From assembly GCF_014639795.1 (NCBI RefSeq), contig NZ_BMGC01000005.1, positions 62,001 to 126,000 of the forward strand: a stretch of DNA of 64,000 nt, given 5' to 3'. The position numbers were made by a program, and so were the translations under genes. Source of the DNA: Gordonia jinhuaensis. Its GTDB lineage: Bacteria > Actinomycetota > Actinomycetes > Mycobacteriales > Mycobacteriaceae. Numbering within the stretch: the stretch's first letter is position 1; each line of letters begins with the position of its first letter. Below, piece by piece: positions 29,829 to 41,259 of this stretch. The notes under the pieces were generated by a model. It saw nothing but the letters and a program-made list of their open reading frames with translations, ran no database searches and had not been told where the DNA came from.

Positions 29829-31232
29829 GTGGAGTCTGTACGTGTCCGGGGGCTGGTCGCTGCCGTCGCGGCATCGCTGTGTGTGATGTCGGTCGGTGTT
29901 GCTGCAGGAGAGGCGCAGGCCAGGCCGGTGAGTCCGCCGAAAGCGTTGTGCGCCAACTCCGATCAGGCGACGCTGGGCTCCGTCTTCGACGCGGTGCTCG
30001 ATGCCGCGACACCGATTCTGCCCGTTGCGTACCGGAAAGTGTTGCCGCAGTTGCGGGCCGAGGGGCACGACCGGCTCAGCAAGACCGGGATCTCGATGCT
30101 CATGGTGTCCTCGCCCGCATCGGAGTTGACCTCCGATGCCGATGCCCCGCTGCGCACTCTGAAAGATCCGGTGACCAATTACATCGTCACCCAGCTGATG
30201 AACGTGCGCGATGGGCGGATCGCACAGTCGATCCCGGCCGAGAAGCTGACCCTCAACCAGGCGATCGAGACGTCGTACTTCCTCATCTACACCACCACAC
30301 TGGTGCCGATGAAGATCATCTCGGGCATGATCCCGTCGATCATGTCGGTCGGGCCGGTATCGCTGGGCACACTGATCACGCTGCCGATGACGCTCGGCTC
30401 CTACGGTTTCACCGCGATCTACACCGCCACCCAGCGATCGCTGGAGTCGAGGTGTGTGGTCAAGGCCGATCCGGCCACACTCGAGGGCGCCGGAACTCCC
30501 GTCGCCGGCACCGACACCGGCGTGCGGGTGTCACCGCTGGTCACCGAGCTCGCCGAGACACTCGCGGTCAACGACGGCACCTGCAAGCCGGTGTCGGATA
30601 TGACGCTGGGGCGGGTCATCGCCCGCACCGTCTCCTATCTGAGGACCCATGCGCCCGACGCCGCGACCCGCGCGGCCATCGTCGACCAGGGTGCTCGGCT
30701 GGAGTGGATCGCGAAGAACGTGATGGTCGCCGACAACCTCATCCCGGAGAATCCCGATGATTTCACCACCATCGAGACGCTGCTGTCGACGGCACTGGGA
30801 TTCATCCCCAAGGTGGGGGGTGCGGCCACCGACACGCTGATCGGGCTGGGCGCCAACGCATCCAAGGGCAAGCGGTTCGATCACACCGTGCCGCTGGCAT
30901 CCCTCCCGGTCGACAAATCGCTCACCGCGGCCCGCTTCGCCTACTCGCTGACCACGCAGGTGATGGAGATCGGTTTCAGCGTGTTCACCGGCAAGCTGGG
31001 TGATCTGTTCTCCGCCGACTACCCCACCGCGGCACTCAACCCGTTCGACCTCATCCCCTCACCGTTCCCGCTCATCAACGTGCCCAACGCTTATGGCCTG
31101 GCGACGTATCAGCATGTGCTGCGCTCGGTGTGCCTCGTGGAGGACCGCCTCGCACCGGTGAAGGTGACAGCGAAGGCGCCCGCCACCCCGAAGAAGGCAA
31201 ACAGGACGCTCACCCGAGTGAAGGCGATCTGA
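29829..31232 (+). CDS. Secreted protein of unknown family
   Basis: I do not recognise the family of this 467-residue protein. It has a clear signal peptide (VAAVAASLCVMSVGVAAGEAQA) with likely cleavage before RPVS. The mature part has four cysteines (KALCANS, SRCVV, GTCKP, RSVCLV), enough for two disulfides. A hydrophobic central stretch around residues 150-200 (LIYTTTLVPMKIISGM and GTLITLPMTLGSYGF) could insert in a membrane. The C-terminus is Lys-rich. GGGGGAG lies seven bases before the GTG at 29829. A hairpin terminator follows. It stands alone between tRNA/nucleoside hydrolase and the meaB operon. Confidence 0.8.
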   Translation: MESVRVRGLVAAVAASLCVMSVGVAAGEAQARPVSPPKALCANSDQATLGSVFDAVLDAATPILPVAYRKVLPQLRAEGHDRLSKTGISMLMVSSPASELTSDADAPLRTLKDPVTNYIVTQLMNVRDGRIAQSIPAEKLTLNQAIETSYFLIYTTTLVPMKIISGMIPSIMSVGPVSLGTLITLPMTLGSYGFTAIYTATQRSLESRCVVKADPATLEGAGTPVAGTDTGVRVSPLVTELAETLAVNDGTCKPVSDMTLGRVIARTVSYLRTHAPDAATRAAIVDQGARLEWIAKNVMVADNLIPENPDDFTTIETLLSTALGFIPKVGGAATDTLIGLGANASKGKRFDHTVPLASLPVDKSLTAARFAYSLTTQVMEIGFSVFTGKLGDLFSADYPTAALNPFDLIPSPFPLINVPNAYGLATYQHVLRSVCLVEDRLAPVKVTAKAPATPKKANRTLTRVKAI

Positions 31233-31248
31233 GCCGGTACACGCTCGA

Positions 31249-31283
31249 TGAGCGCTCACCCATTGCGGAGGGGTGAGCGCTCA
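31249..31283. terminator. Perfect 13-bp hairpin between secreted-protein gene and meaB
   Basis: tgagcgctcaccc (31249-31261) pairs exactly with gggtgagcgctca (31271-31283) across a nine-base loop. It separates two convergent genes and probably terminates both. Confidence 0.7.
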
Positions 31284-31310
31284 AGAGCCCTCGAGAACCC
31301 TCAGGAGTCG
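31281..31310. repeat. Degenerate 10-bp repeat, three copies, at meaB stop codon
   Basis: tcaagagccc, tcgagaaccc and tcaggagtcg follow each other at 31281, 31291 and 31301. The last begins with the meaB stop codon. Identity between units is about 70 percent, so the repeat is weak. Confidence 0.5.
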
Positions 31311-32313
31311 AAGGCCTCGAGGATGGCCTCGGCGGCCAGCGCGGGGGTGAGTGTGCCGTCGGCGACCCGGCGTTCGACGTCCTCGCGGAGCGAGGCGACG
31401 GCGGTATCGGCGGCGAGACGTCCCAGCACCCGGTCGCGCACCATCTCCCAGGTCCATTCGATCTGCTGACGCGATCGGCGGCGGTCGAACTCGCCCGCGT
31501 CCTCGAGGGCACGCCGGTGACGGAGAACCGTCTCCCACAGCTCGGTGACGCCGGTGTTCTCGATGGCGCTCATGGTGAGCACCGGCGGCCGCCACAGACC
31601 CTCATGCGGATAGATGATCCGCAACGCGGTGGTGAGTTCGCGTGCGGCCGAGCGCGCTTCGTTGAGGTGTTTGCCGTCGGCCTTGTTCACCACCACGATG
31701 TCGGCGAGTTCGAGGACGCCCTTCTTGATGCCCTGAAGTGAATCGCCGGTGCGGGCCAGTGTCAGGAAGCAGAACGTGTCGACCATCTGGGAGACGGTGA
31801 CCTCCGACTGCCCCACACCCACCGTCTCGACGAGGACGACGTCGTAGCCTGCGGCCTCCACCAGCACGATCGTCTCGCGGGTGGCCCGGGCCACCCCACC
31901 GAGTGTGCCGGAGGTCGGTGACGGCCGGATGTAGGCGTCGGGATGGGCTGCCAGTCTCCCCATTCGGGTCTTGTCTCCGAGGATCGAGCCGCCGGTGCGC
32001 GTCGAGGACGGGTCCACGGCCAGCACGGCGACCCGATGACCGGCCTCGATCAGCGACATACCCAGCGTCTCGATGGTCGTGGACTTGCCCACCCCGGGTA
32101 CACCCGTGATGCCCACGCGCACCGACGATCCCGTGGCCCCGGCCAGCTGCAGCAGCAACTGCTGGGCCTGGTCGCGGTGGTCCGCGCGCTGAGACTCCAC
32201 CAGTGTGATCGCGCGTGCGAGGTCGGCGCGCCGGCCGGCGGTGATCCCTGCGGCGAGCGCATCGACGTCCACGGGTGGGCGGCGCACGGCTCCTGTCGTC
32301 GGATCGGGGGCCA

Positions 32314-32314
<1 letters not shown>
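31301..32314 (-). CDS. meaB: Methylmalonyl-CoA mutase GTPase chaperone MeaB
   Basis: MeaB is a G3E-family P-loop GTPase that protects methylmalonyl-CoA mutase and gates cobalamin loading. The 337-residue protein has the P-loop GVPGVGKST, the DPSS switch segment, the ETVGVGQSE motif and the NKAD base-recognition motif. The ATG overlaps the mutB stop by one base, so the genes form a translationally coupled mutA-mutB-meaB operon, as in M. tuberculosis (Rv1492, Rv1493, Rv1496). Confidence 0.96.
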
Positions 32315-34574
<2,260 letters not shown>

Positions 34575-34578
<4 letters not shown>

Positions 34579-36584
34579 CGGGAGTGCCCTGCCTCCTGCG
34601 CTGATGCGGTCGGTACGTCGAGCCGGGGGACGCCGAGTTCGTCGAGGATCGTCGCGAGTGCGGTCACGGCGTCGATGCCCGCCGACAGGTAGCCGTCGCA
34701 CGGCGGAGCGTCGGCCGGCCATGCGGACGGCTTGCCGGCCAGATAGATGTGGCCGAAACCCCTCTCGCGCAATGCCCGGACCACGTCGGCGCCGTGGGCG
34801 GCGTAGGCCTTGTCGGTGCCGCAGACGACGGCTACTGCGGACGGTTCGAGCGTGGCGATGGTCTGGGGGTCCACGGTTCCAGGATTGTCGGCGGCGACGC
34901 CGCCGGCGGCGAGGAGGTTGGTGATGAACGTCGTGCGCACGTTGTGTTCGGCCAGTGGTCCGATCGGTGCGAGAGTGGCTGTCGCCCGGTCGTGTCCGGT
35001 CGCGACGCGATGATCGGAACGATCACGCAGGGCCTCGAAGGGAGCGGCGAGTCGATGGACGTCGCCGGGGTAACCCGCGAGCTGTTCGATGACCTCGGGT
35101 GCTGCAACGGAGGACGCGAGCAGTGGGAACTCGCTGACTCCGGTGATCGGGATGCGGCGCGTTGATACTGACTTCTCCCGTGCTGCAACGGTTTCGGCCA
35201 GACGTTCAGCGATACTCCCGTCGTCGACGGCCTGCGCGAAGCCGCCGACTGCCTCGATCTCACGGAACAGATCCCATGCCGCCGCGGCCAGATCGTCGGT
35301 GAGGCTCTCGACGTACCACGAGCCGCCGGCCGGGTCGAGGACTCGTCCGAGGTGAGACTCTTCGAGCAACAGCAGCTGGGTGTTGCGGGCGATGCGCCGG
35401 GAGAACCGCGGCGGGGAGGTCCGCGCGGCCGGCGGGAGCGCCGCGTCATAGCCGAAGACGGTGATCTGATCGGCACCGCCCACGCCGGCGGCGAAGGTTG
35501 CGACGGTGGCGCGCAACATGTTCACCCACGGATCGCGCTGGGTGAACATCGCCGGCGCGGTGATCGCGTGGACGAGTGCACCACCGGAGTCGGGCGTGCC
35601 GCACACCTGGGCGACCCTGGCCCAGAGAGCCCGCAGCGCACGGATTTTCGCGATGACGGTGAATTGATCGTCATCGGCGGATATTGCGAAAGTGATCTGC
35701 CCGAACGCTTCTGGCGTCGTCAGTCCGGCGGCGGTCAGCTCGCGCAGATGCTCGACGCCCGCGGCCACGCACATCGCGAGTTCCTGTGCGGCGCCGGCGC
35801 CGGCATTCGCCAGATGCACTCCGTCGACGCGGAATGTGGCGGCCGCGTGCGTGCGAGCGGCGCCGGCCAGCGTCACCGCATCCTCGACGCCGATCGTCGG
35901 CGCTGCGGCGACGCGGGCAGTGTGCGGACTCACGCCCAGGCTGACGGTGACGGCGGCGGAGGTGTCGCGCTCGTCGGGGAGCAACGCGAACAGCGCCTCG
36001 GCGGCCTCTATGACGTGTTCGCCCGCGTCGAGGGTGACCGGGATCAGGTCGAGGAGAACCCCCTCGAGGACGGTGGGGATGTCGGTGGGCGTGATCGGAC
36101 CGCCGTCGGCGACCGTGAGCATCAGCCCCGACACACCCACCGACAGGGCGTCGAGGATGACACCGTTGACCTCGGCGGCATCGGCCGACGGGTCGTCGTC
36201 GCCGCCGAAACGCTCGGTGACCCGCCAGCCCATCACCGGGTCGCGTGCACCGTCGGCTCCGCGGACGAAGGGCGGTTGCCCGGGCAAGCTGTTCTCGGCC
36301 CGCGCCCCGTTCTCGGCCCGCGCCCCGTTCTCGGACAGCTCAGCAAGCCGGGTGTACAGCGGCCGGACGGAGATGCCGTCGCCGATGTCGGTCGAGAGCA
36401 TCTCGTCGGGGCGCGCGAGCAGGTCTTCGACGGTGGTGCGGGCCGACTTCGCCAGAACGGCCGCCGCGGCGGCCGACCACTGGTCGTAGGCGCCACGCAA
36501 CTCGGCGTCGGATGACCCGGAGTCGGATAGCTCGGAGCCGGGCAGCCCCGCATCTGGCAGGGTGCCGCCGGACCCTTCCACCAT
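34575..36584 (-). CDS. mutA: Methylmalonyl-CoA mutase small subunit
   Basis: MutA is the non-catalytic partner of MutB. The 669-residue protein keeps the barrel fold but its C-terminal cobalamin-like domain ([17 protein letters not shown]) lacks the DxHxxG motif, as expected for this subunit. Residues 85-98 are a repeat (ENGARA twice, then EN) encoded by an 18-bp tandem duplication; this sits in a linker before the barrel and may vary between strains. The ATG at 36584 is used; residues 1-30 are Ser/Gly/Asp-rich. The gene starts the mutA-mutB-meaB operon. Confidence 0.95.
36291..36334. repeat. 18-bp in-frame tandem repeat, 2.4 copies, in mutA
   Basis: gttctcggcccgcgcccc occurs at 36291 and 36309, followed by a partial third copy. 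It keeps the reading frame and adds ENGARA to MutA. Confidence 0.9.
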
Positions 36585-36801
36585 CGCCTGACCGCCTCTC
36601 TCGATTCGCCGTGCCCGCCGGGACAGGTGCGCACGCGCCGTCGGTTTCCATCGTCTGCCCTGCCGTCGGCAACCGGGAAGTGATGTGGTTTCACCGACAC
36701 TGGCCGACGTACACCGAACACCTCACAACCTGATGTTCGACATTATCCGACGCTGCGTGCGACGCAGGATCGAGGTCGGCGGTCGTGCGCACACACATCC
36801 G

Positions 36802-36807
36802 TAGACT
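36802..36807 (+). promoter_or_regulatory. Predicted -10 element of TVP38-family gene
   Basis: TAGACT lies eight bases before the GTG at 36816, compatible with a very short leader or none. Confidence 0.3.
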
Positions 36808-36815
36808 GTCGCGAT

Positions 36816-37697
36816 GTGACAGCCCGGCGAGCCAGCGACAGTTCCGACTCCAGCGGTGCGGACATCGATGCATCCGTCGGACGGTCCGACCCGCCCGCGA
36901 CGGCTCCTCCCACGATGACTCCCGCCCCGACCTCGCGCCCATCGACCTCGCGCCGACTGCTGCGCGCGATCGCAGGCTCGGCATGTGTGGTCGCCGTGGT
37001 GGCCGCGGCCTATCTCGTGCCGGTGCCGTCGATGGCCAGTCTGCGTGGCTGGGCCGATTCCATCGGCCCCGGCTTCGTGGTGGTGTTCTTCCTCGCCTAC
37101 GCCGTGGTGACCATCGGGCCGATCCCGCGCACACCGTTCACCGTCGCCGCGGGTGTGCTCTTCGGGCCCGTCGTCGGATTCGTCGGCGCGATGCTCGCCA
37201 CCACGGTCGCCGCCTGCGCGGCATTCGCGGTAGCGCGCAGCGTCGGGCGGGACCGCATCAGCGTGCGGCTTCGTCACCCGATCGTCGCGCGCATCGATCA
37301 TCGCCTGGCCCGGCGCGGCTGGCTGGCCGTCGGCTCGCTGCGGCTCATCGCGGCCTGCCCGTTCGCGGTCGCGAACTACTGTTCGGGGCTCTCGGCGGTG
37401 CGGGTGCGCCACTACCTGCCCGCGACGATCGTCGGCGTCGCGCCCGGAACCGCGTCGGTGGTCATCCTCGGTGATGCGCTGACCGGCCACGCCCACCCGG
37501 TGATGCTGGCGCTGAGCGTGGCGCTGTTCCTCGTCGGTGTCGGCGGGCTGCTGCTCGACGAGTATCTCGACCGTCGAGCGGGTGCGACCGTCCCGGCGCA
37601 GGTGGGCGCCGGGCCCAGTTCTCCTGCTGTCAGTTCGCCGGCTGTCAGTTCTCCTGCTGTCAGTTCTCCTGCTGCGGAGACTGCTGTTCCGGAGTGA
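36816..37697 (+). CDS. TVP38/TMEM64 (VTT-domain) membrane protein
   Basis: This 293-residue integral membrane protein belongs to the DedA-related VTT family (Rv1491c type); related proteins flip or move lipids, but its substrate is unknown. Residues 1-45 are Ser/Thr/Pro-rich and cytosolic. Membrane helices begin at about residue 50. The family core motifs are GPIPRTPFTVAAGVLFG and the later CPFAVANYCSGLSAV segment. The C-terminus ends in SSPAV repeats encoded by 15-bp units that overlap, on the other strand, the end of the stomatin gene by 38 bases. Confidence 0.85.
   Translation: MTARRASDSSDSSGADIDASVGRSDPPATAPPTMTPAPTSRPSTSRRLLRAIAGSACVVAVVAAAYLVPVPSMASLRGWADSIGPGFVVVFFLAYAVVTIGPIPRTPFTVAAGVLFGPVVGFVGAMLATTVAACAAFAVARSVGRDRISVRLRHPIVARIDHRLARRGWLAVGSLRLIAACPFAVANYCSGLSAVRVRHYLPATIVGVAPGTASVVILGDALTGHAHPVMLALSVALFLVGVGGLLLDEYLDRRAGATVPAQVGAGPSSPAVSSPAVSSPAVSSPAAETAVPE
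37616..37675. repeat. 15-bp tandem repeat, four copies, spanning convergent gene ends
   Basis: Units start at 37616, 37631, 37646 and 37661, all variants of cagttctcctgctgt. On the plus strand they encode SSPAV repeats of the TVP38 protein. On the minus strand each full unit reads CAG CAG GAG AAC TGA, which is the last four codons and the stop of the stomatin gene; its own stop is at 37660-37662 and the further copies lie downstream. Confidence 0.95.
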
Positions 37698-38943
37698 TCT
37701 CACCGGCCGTGGTTCGCGGGGCAGATCGGTCGCCGGTCGCGGTGTCAGCGGCCTGGGTGTCAGCGGCCCCGGTGTCAGCGGCCTGGGCAGACCCGGTCTC
37801 GCCGCTGCCGACCGCTCGCCGGGTCGCCGCGGCGCGCACGCTCGGCGGCGATGCGGGGTCGACGGGTTTGCGAGCGACGGCCTCGGCGTCGGCCACGGCC
37901 TTGGCCACCTTGGGGTCGGTGCTCATGTCGAACCAGGCGTCGACATCCTCGTCGTCGGCGGCGCGCGCGGGCGTCTCCGGGGCCTCGTAGCGGAAGACCC
38001 CGTCGTCACCCTGCATGCCGAACGACCGGGCGAATCCTTGAAGTGCAGAGCCGAAGTCGGTGGGGACCACCCACACCTTGCTGGCCTCACCGCGGGCCAT
38101 CTCGGGGAGCTTCTGCAGATACTCGTAGGCGAGCAGTTCCGGAGTGGGTGCTGCCGCCTTGATCGCCGCGAAGGTCTTCTCGATCGACTTCGCCTCGCCC
38201 TGCGCCCGAAGATATTGGGCGGCGCGATCACCCTGCGCGCGCAGGATGCGTGACTGCCGGTCGCCCTCGGCCGAGAGGATCGCTGCCTGTTTGGCGCCCT
38301 CGGCGGCGAGGATCTCACTCTGCTTGGCGCCCTCGGCGGTCTTAATCGCCGACTCGCGCTGGCCTTCGGCGGTGAGGATCGTGGCCCGCTTCTCGCGGTC
38401 GGCCTTCATCTGCTTTTCCATCGATTCCTGGATCGACGGCGGCGGCAGGATCGATTTCAACTCGACGCGGGCCACTCGCAGTCCCCACCGACCGGTCGCC
38501 TGGTCGAGGACGCCGCGCAGCTGCCCGTTGATCGAGTCACGCGACGTCAGCGTCTCCTCGAGGGTCATTCCGCCGACCACATTGCGCAACGTGGTGATGG
38601 TGAGCTGTTCGACACCGGTGATGTAGTCGTTGATCTCGTAGACGGCCGCCTGCGGATTGGTCACCTGGAAATAGACCACCGTGTCGATGGACACGGTGAG
38701 GTTGTCCTCGGTGATCACGGGCTGCGGCGGGAAGGTGACCACCCGCTCGCGCAGGTCCACCCGAGCGCGGATCCGATCGATGAACGGCACGAGGAAGGTC
38801 AGCTGACCCGACACGGTCTTGACGTAGCGGCCGAGTCTCTCCACCACCGCCGCTTCGGCCTGCGGAATCAGCGCAACGGATTTCACCACCACGACCACCG
38901 CGACGAGCACCACCACCACAAGGACGATCAATCCGGCATACAT
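37660..38943 (-). CDS. SPFH/band-7 (stomatin-like) membrane protein
   Basis: This 427-residue protein has one N-terminal membrane helix (residues 2-20), then the SPFH domain (VVERLGRYVKTVSGQLTFLVPFIDRI) and a long coiled-coil region rich in Ala, Glu and Arg (residues 180-270), so it probably forms a ring-like oligomer on the membrane. Residues 340-427 are low in complexity with ADT/AADT repeats. It is followed upstream by an NfeD gene, the usual partner of this family (Rv1488/Rv1487 order). Its terminal codons and stop are repeated downstream. Confidence 0.92.
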   Translation of the reverse strand: MYAGLIVLVVVVLVAVVVVVKSVALIPQAEAAVVERLGRYVKTVSGQLTFLVPFIDRIRARVDLRERVVTFPPQPVITEDNLTVSIDTVVYFQVTNPQAAVYEINDYITGVEQLTITTLRNVVGGMTLEETLTSRDSINGQLRGVLDQATGRWGLRVARVELKSILPPPSIQESMEKQMKADREKRATILTAEGQRESAIKTAEGAKQSEILAAEGAKQAAILSAEGDRQSRILRAQGDRAAQYLRAQGEAKSIEKTFAAIKAAAPTPELLAYEYLQKLPEMARGEASKVWVVPTDFGSALQGFARSFGMQGDDGVFRYEAPETPARAADDEDVDAWFDMSTDPKVAKAVADAEAVARKPVDPASPPSVRAAATRRAVGSGETGSAQAADTGAADTQAADTATGDRSAPRTTAGEITPEQQSPQQEN

Positions 38944-38952
38944 GTTCTCGGC

Positions 38953-39381
38953 TCAGCCTCTCCACACCAGCGCGGTGGCACCGTCGATACGCATGACGGT
39001 CACCTTCTCGCCGGTCTCGTATACATCGTGTTGGTTCAACGGGCGCGCGGTCCACAGGTCGCCGTCGATACGCACCTGGCCGTCCTGATCGTCCACTGTG
39101 CTCACCACGGTGGCCGATTTCCCTTCCAGCGCTTGCACATTCATCGACACCGTCGGTCCGCGGCGCAGATGTCTGCGCACCACGGGACGGACCGTGCCCA
39201 GCAGCATGATCGACACCACGGCGAAGACGACGCCCTCCGCCCAGGCGGGTGTGTCGGCGATCGCGTCGACGACCGCGGCACTCGCGGCCCCGCCCGCGAG
39301 CATCAGCAACACCAGCTCACCACTGAGCGCCTCGGCGCCGACCAGAAGCAGCGCCGCGATCACCCAGATCAGCGCCGACAT
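38953..39381 (-). CDS. NfeD-family membrane protein
   Basis: The 142-residue protein has two or three N-terminal membrane helices and a C-terminal OB-fold domain (GKSATVVSTVDDQDGQVRIDGDLWTA), the short form of NfeD without a protease domain. It works with the stomatin-like protein encoded nine bases downstream on the same strand; such pairs are linked to membrane microdomain quality control. It corresponds to Rv1487. A DUF3097 gene lies upstream on the same strand. Confidence 0.92.
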   Translation of the reverse strand: MSALIWVIAALLLVGAEALSGELVLLMLAGGAASAAVVDAIADTPAWAEGVVFAVVSIMLLGTVRPVVRRHLRRGPTVSMNVQALEGKSATVVSTVDDQDGQVRIDGDLWTARPLNQHDVYETGEKVTVMRIDGATALVWRG

Positions 39382-39411
39382 GTCTTCAGTGTGCCAGATG
39401 TCGGGTCGGCC

Positions 39412-40251
39412 TCACCCGTGTTCGCCCTCGGCGGCGGCCACGAAGTCGATGAGTTCTTCGACAGCGCGGATGAGCGGGACCTCGACGTCGCGGTAACTCG
39501 ACACCGCGGCCGACACCCGGTGCCACCCGTCCAGCGGCGCACCCCAGCCCAGCTCGCGACAGATTCCCGTCTTCCAGTCCTGCCCCCGCGGGATCACCGG
39601 CCACGCGCGGATGCCGACCGCCGCCGGTTTCACCGCCTGCCAGATGTCGATGTAGGGATGCCCGCACACCAACACATCAGGTCCGACAAGTTGTGTGAGC
39701 CGAGATTCCTTGGATCCGGCGACCAGATGATCCACCAGCACTCCCGCTCGCCGACGCGGACCGGGTGCGAAGTAGGCCAGTACCTCGTCGAGGTTGTCCA
39801 GTCCGTCCAGCCCCTCCACGACGATGCCCTCGACGCGCAGATCGTCACCCCACACCCGTTCCACCAGTTCGGCATCGTGAATACCCTCGACGAAGATCCG
39901 GCTGGCCCGGGCCACCCGCGCTCGGCCGCCCGTCACGGCCACCGAACCCGACGCGGTGCGTGTGCGGGGTGGTCCGGCGGGTGCGGATTTGGGACGGACC
40001 AGCGTCACCGGCTTGCCGTCGATGAGGAATGCCGCTTCGCGCAGTGCGAACAGCCGGGTGCGCCGGTGACGATCCTCCAGCCGCACGAAGTCGCCGTCGT
40101 AGGTGCGCTCGAAGCCCACGACCGCCCCGCAGAAGCCGCTGGCGGCATCCTCGGCGACCAGCCCCTTCTGTGCGGCCACCTCGGGCGGGCGCGGCATGCG
40201 AGGCTTTCGTGGCGACGACAGCACGTCGCGGCCGTAGCGGTCATCCTTCAC
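39412..40251 (-). CDS. DUF3097-family protein
   Basis: This 279-residue soluble protein is a conserved actinobacterial family of unknown role. The central IFVEGIHDAELVERVWGDDLR resembles a TOPRIM-like EGxxD segment, followed by VVEGLDGLDNL and DVLVCGHPYIDIW, so a nucleic-acid or nucleotide role is possible. The GTG at 40251 (VKDDRYGRDVL) matches the usual family start, though a GTG 15 codons earlier is also open. No ribosome binding site is clear for either. It is divergent from the Rv1486c-like gene. Confidence 0.8.
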   Translation of the reverse strand: MKDDRYGRDVLSSPRKPRMPRPPEVAAQKGLVAEDAASGFCGAVVGFERTYDGDFVRLEDRHRRTRLFALREAAFLIDGKPVTLVRPKSAPAGPPRTRTASGSVAVTGGRARVARASRIFVEGIHDAELVERVWGDDLRVEGIVVEGLDGLDNLDEVLAYFAPGPRRRAGVLVDHLVAGSKESRLTQLVGPDVLVCGHPYIDIWQAVKPAAVGIRAWPVIPRGQDWKTGICRELGWGAPLDGWHRVSAAVSSYRDVEVPLIRAVEELIDFVAAAEGEHG

Positions 40252-40321
40252 GGGAGGCGACCGTAGACGATCGATCGGTGCGAAGCGGCGAGCCACGCCG
40301 GACGACTACAGTGGCGAAACG

Positions 40322-40396
40322 ATGACTGCGAGTAGACGAGACCGTGAGTAGACGATGACCACGAGTAGACGATGACCGCGAGCACACGATGACCGA
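40322..40396 (+). repeat. 17-bp tandem repeats carrying in-line start and stop codons
   Basis: Units like cgatgaccacgagtaga recur with ATGs at 40322, 40355, 40372 and 40389 (one unit is degenerate). Because 17 is not a multiple of three, each ATG is in a new frame. The frame from 40355 encodes MTTSRR and stops with a TGA overlapping the ATG at 40372. The frame from 40372 encodes MTASTR and stops with a TGA overlapping the ATG at 40389, the start of the next gene. Confidence 0.9.
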
Positions 40397-41213
40397 GATC
40401 GGATCTCCGCTGACCACGGTGTGGGGCGCAGCTCCGGCCCTGGCAGGGTGGGCTGCGGCCTGGCGTGCTGGCGACTGTTCGCCCGACGACGTCCTCGATG
40501 CGCTGCATGATCTCGACGGGCAGTCGGTGCTCACCCACCAGGTGGGTGTGGCCGACATCGAGACCGCCGGGGAGCTCGAGCTGCGCCCCACCGGTGAGGG
40601 CACCGACGCATTGCTGCGGATCCTGCGCGCACCGACGGTCTTCGAGGTCCTCACCCCGGCACCGGGCGACACGATGGGCCTGCCGGCCGGGCCGGTGCGT
40701 ACCGCCGCGCTCAATGCGGGCGAACTCGTGGTTCTGCGCGACCCCCGGCGCCGAAAGACGTTCTGCCTCATCGCACATCGTGCCGATCGGTACACCCTGG
40801 TGTGGACGCTGCACAGCTGCCCGCAACTGCGAACGCCGGTGCCACGGCCGCTCTGCGAGGTCGAATACGAACTCCGCGAGGCGGTTCGGGAGGTGACCGA
40901 CATCCTCAGCCGGCTGTCGGGGCGGACCAACACGCCCGAGGATCTGCGCGCCCGGCTACACGATCTCACCGCCCGGCGGATGGTCGATCTGCCACCGACC
41001 GCCGACGACCGCGTGCACCGCGTGATCGCCCAGGCGGCGCAGGTGGGAGCGATCGCCGACCTGGCATTGCAGTCGGCGGGCGGGTTCGGGGTCACCGGCA
41101 CCCACCAGGACACCGGTGAGACCGCCCTGCGTCGACTCGCCGACCTGGCGCGGGTGGCCCGGATGACGGCGGTGAACACCGCCATCGCCCGCTTCGGCGT
41201 CGTCGAGAACTGA
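40389..41213 (+). CDS. Conserved hypothetical protein, Rv1486c-like
   Basis: The 274-residue soluble protein has no motif I can assign. It is placed next to the ferrochelatase gene and converges on it, as Rv1486c does in M. tuberculosis, so it is probably its counterpart. Segments of note are VVLRDPRRRKTFCLIAHR and VWTLHSCPQLRTPVP, with scattered cysteines. The start ATG lies in the last unit of a 17-bp repeat array that creates upstream mini-ORFs; there is no good ribosome binding site, so translation may depend on reinitiation from them. Confidence 0.75.
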   Translation: MTEIGSPLTTVWGAAPALAGWAAAWRAGDCSPDDVLDALHDLDGQSVLTHQVGVADIETAGELELRPTGEGTDALLRILRAPTVFEVLTPAPGDTMGLPAGPVRTAALNAGELVVLRDPRRRKTFCLIAHRADRYTLVWTLHSCPQLRTPVPRPLCEVEYELREAVREVTDILSRLSGRTNTPEDLRARLHDLTARRMVDLPPTADDRVHRVIAQAAQVGAIADLALQSAGGFGVTGTHQDTGETALRRLADLARVARMTAVNTAIARFGVVEN

Positions 41214-41235
41214 CCCCGCGCCCTTCGGCACCCCT

Positions 41236-41259
41236 ACGTCAGCGCCCCAACGTCAGCGC
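41236..41259. repeat. 10-bp repeat, two copies 14 bp apart, at ferrochelatase stop codon
   Basis: acgtcagcgc occurs at 41236-41245 and 41250-41259. The second copy contains the ferrochelatase stop codon (41253-41255). Confidence 0.7.
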
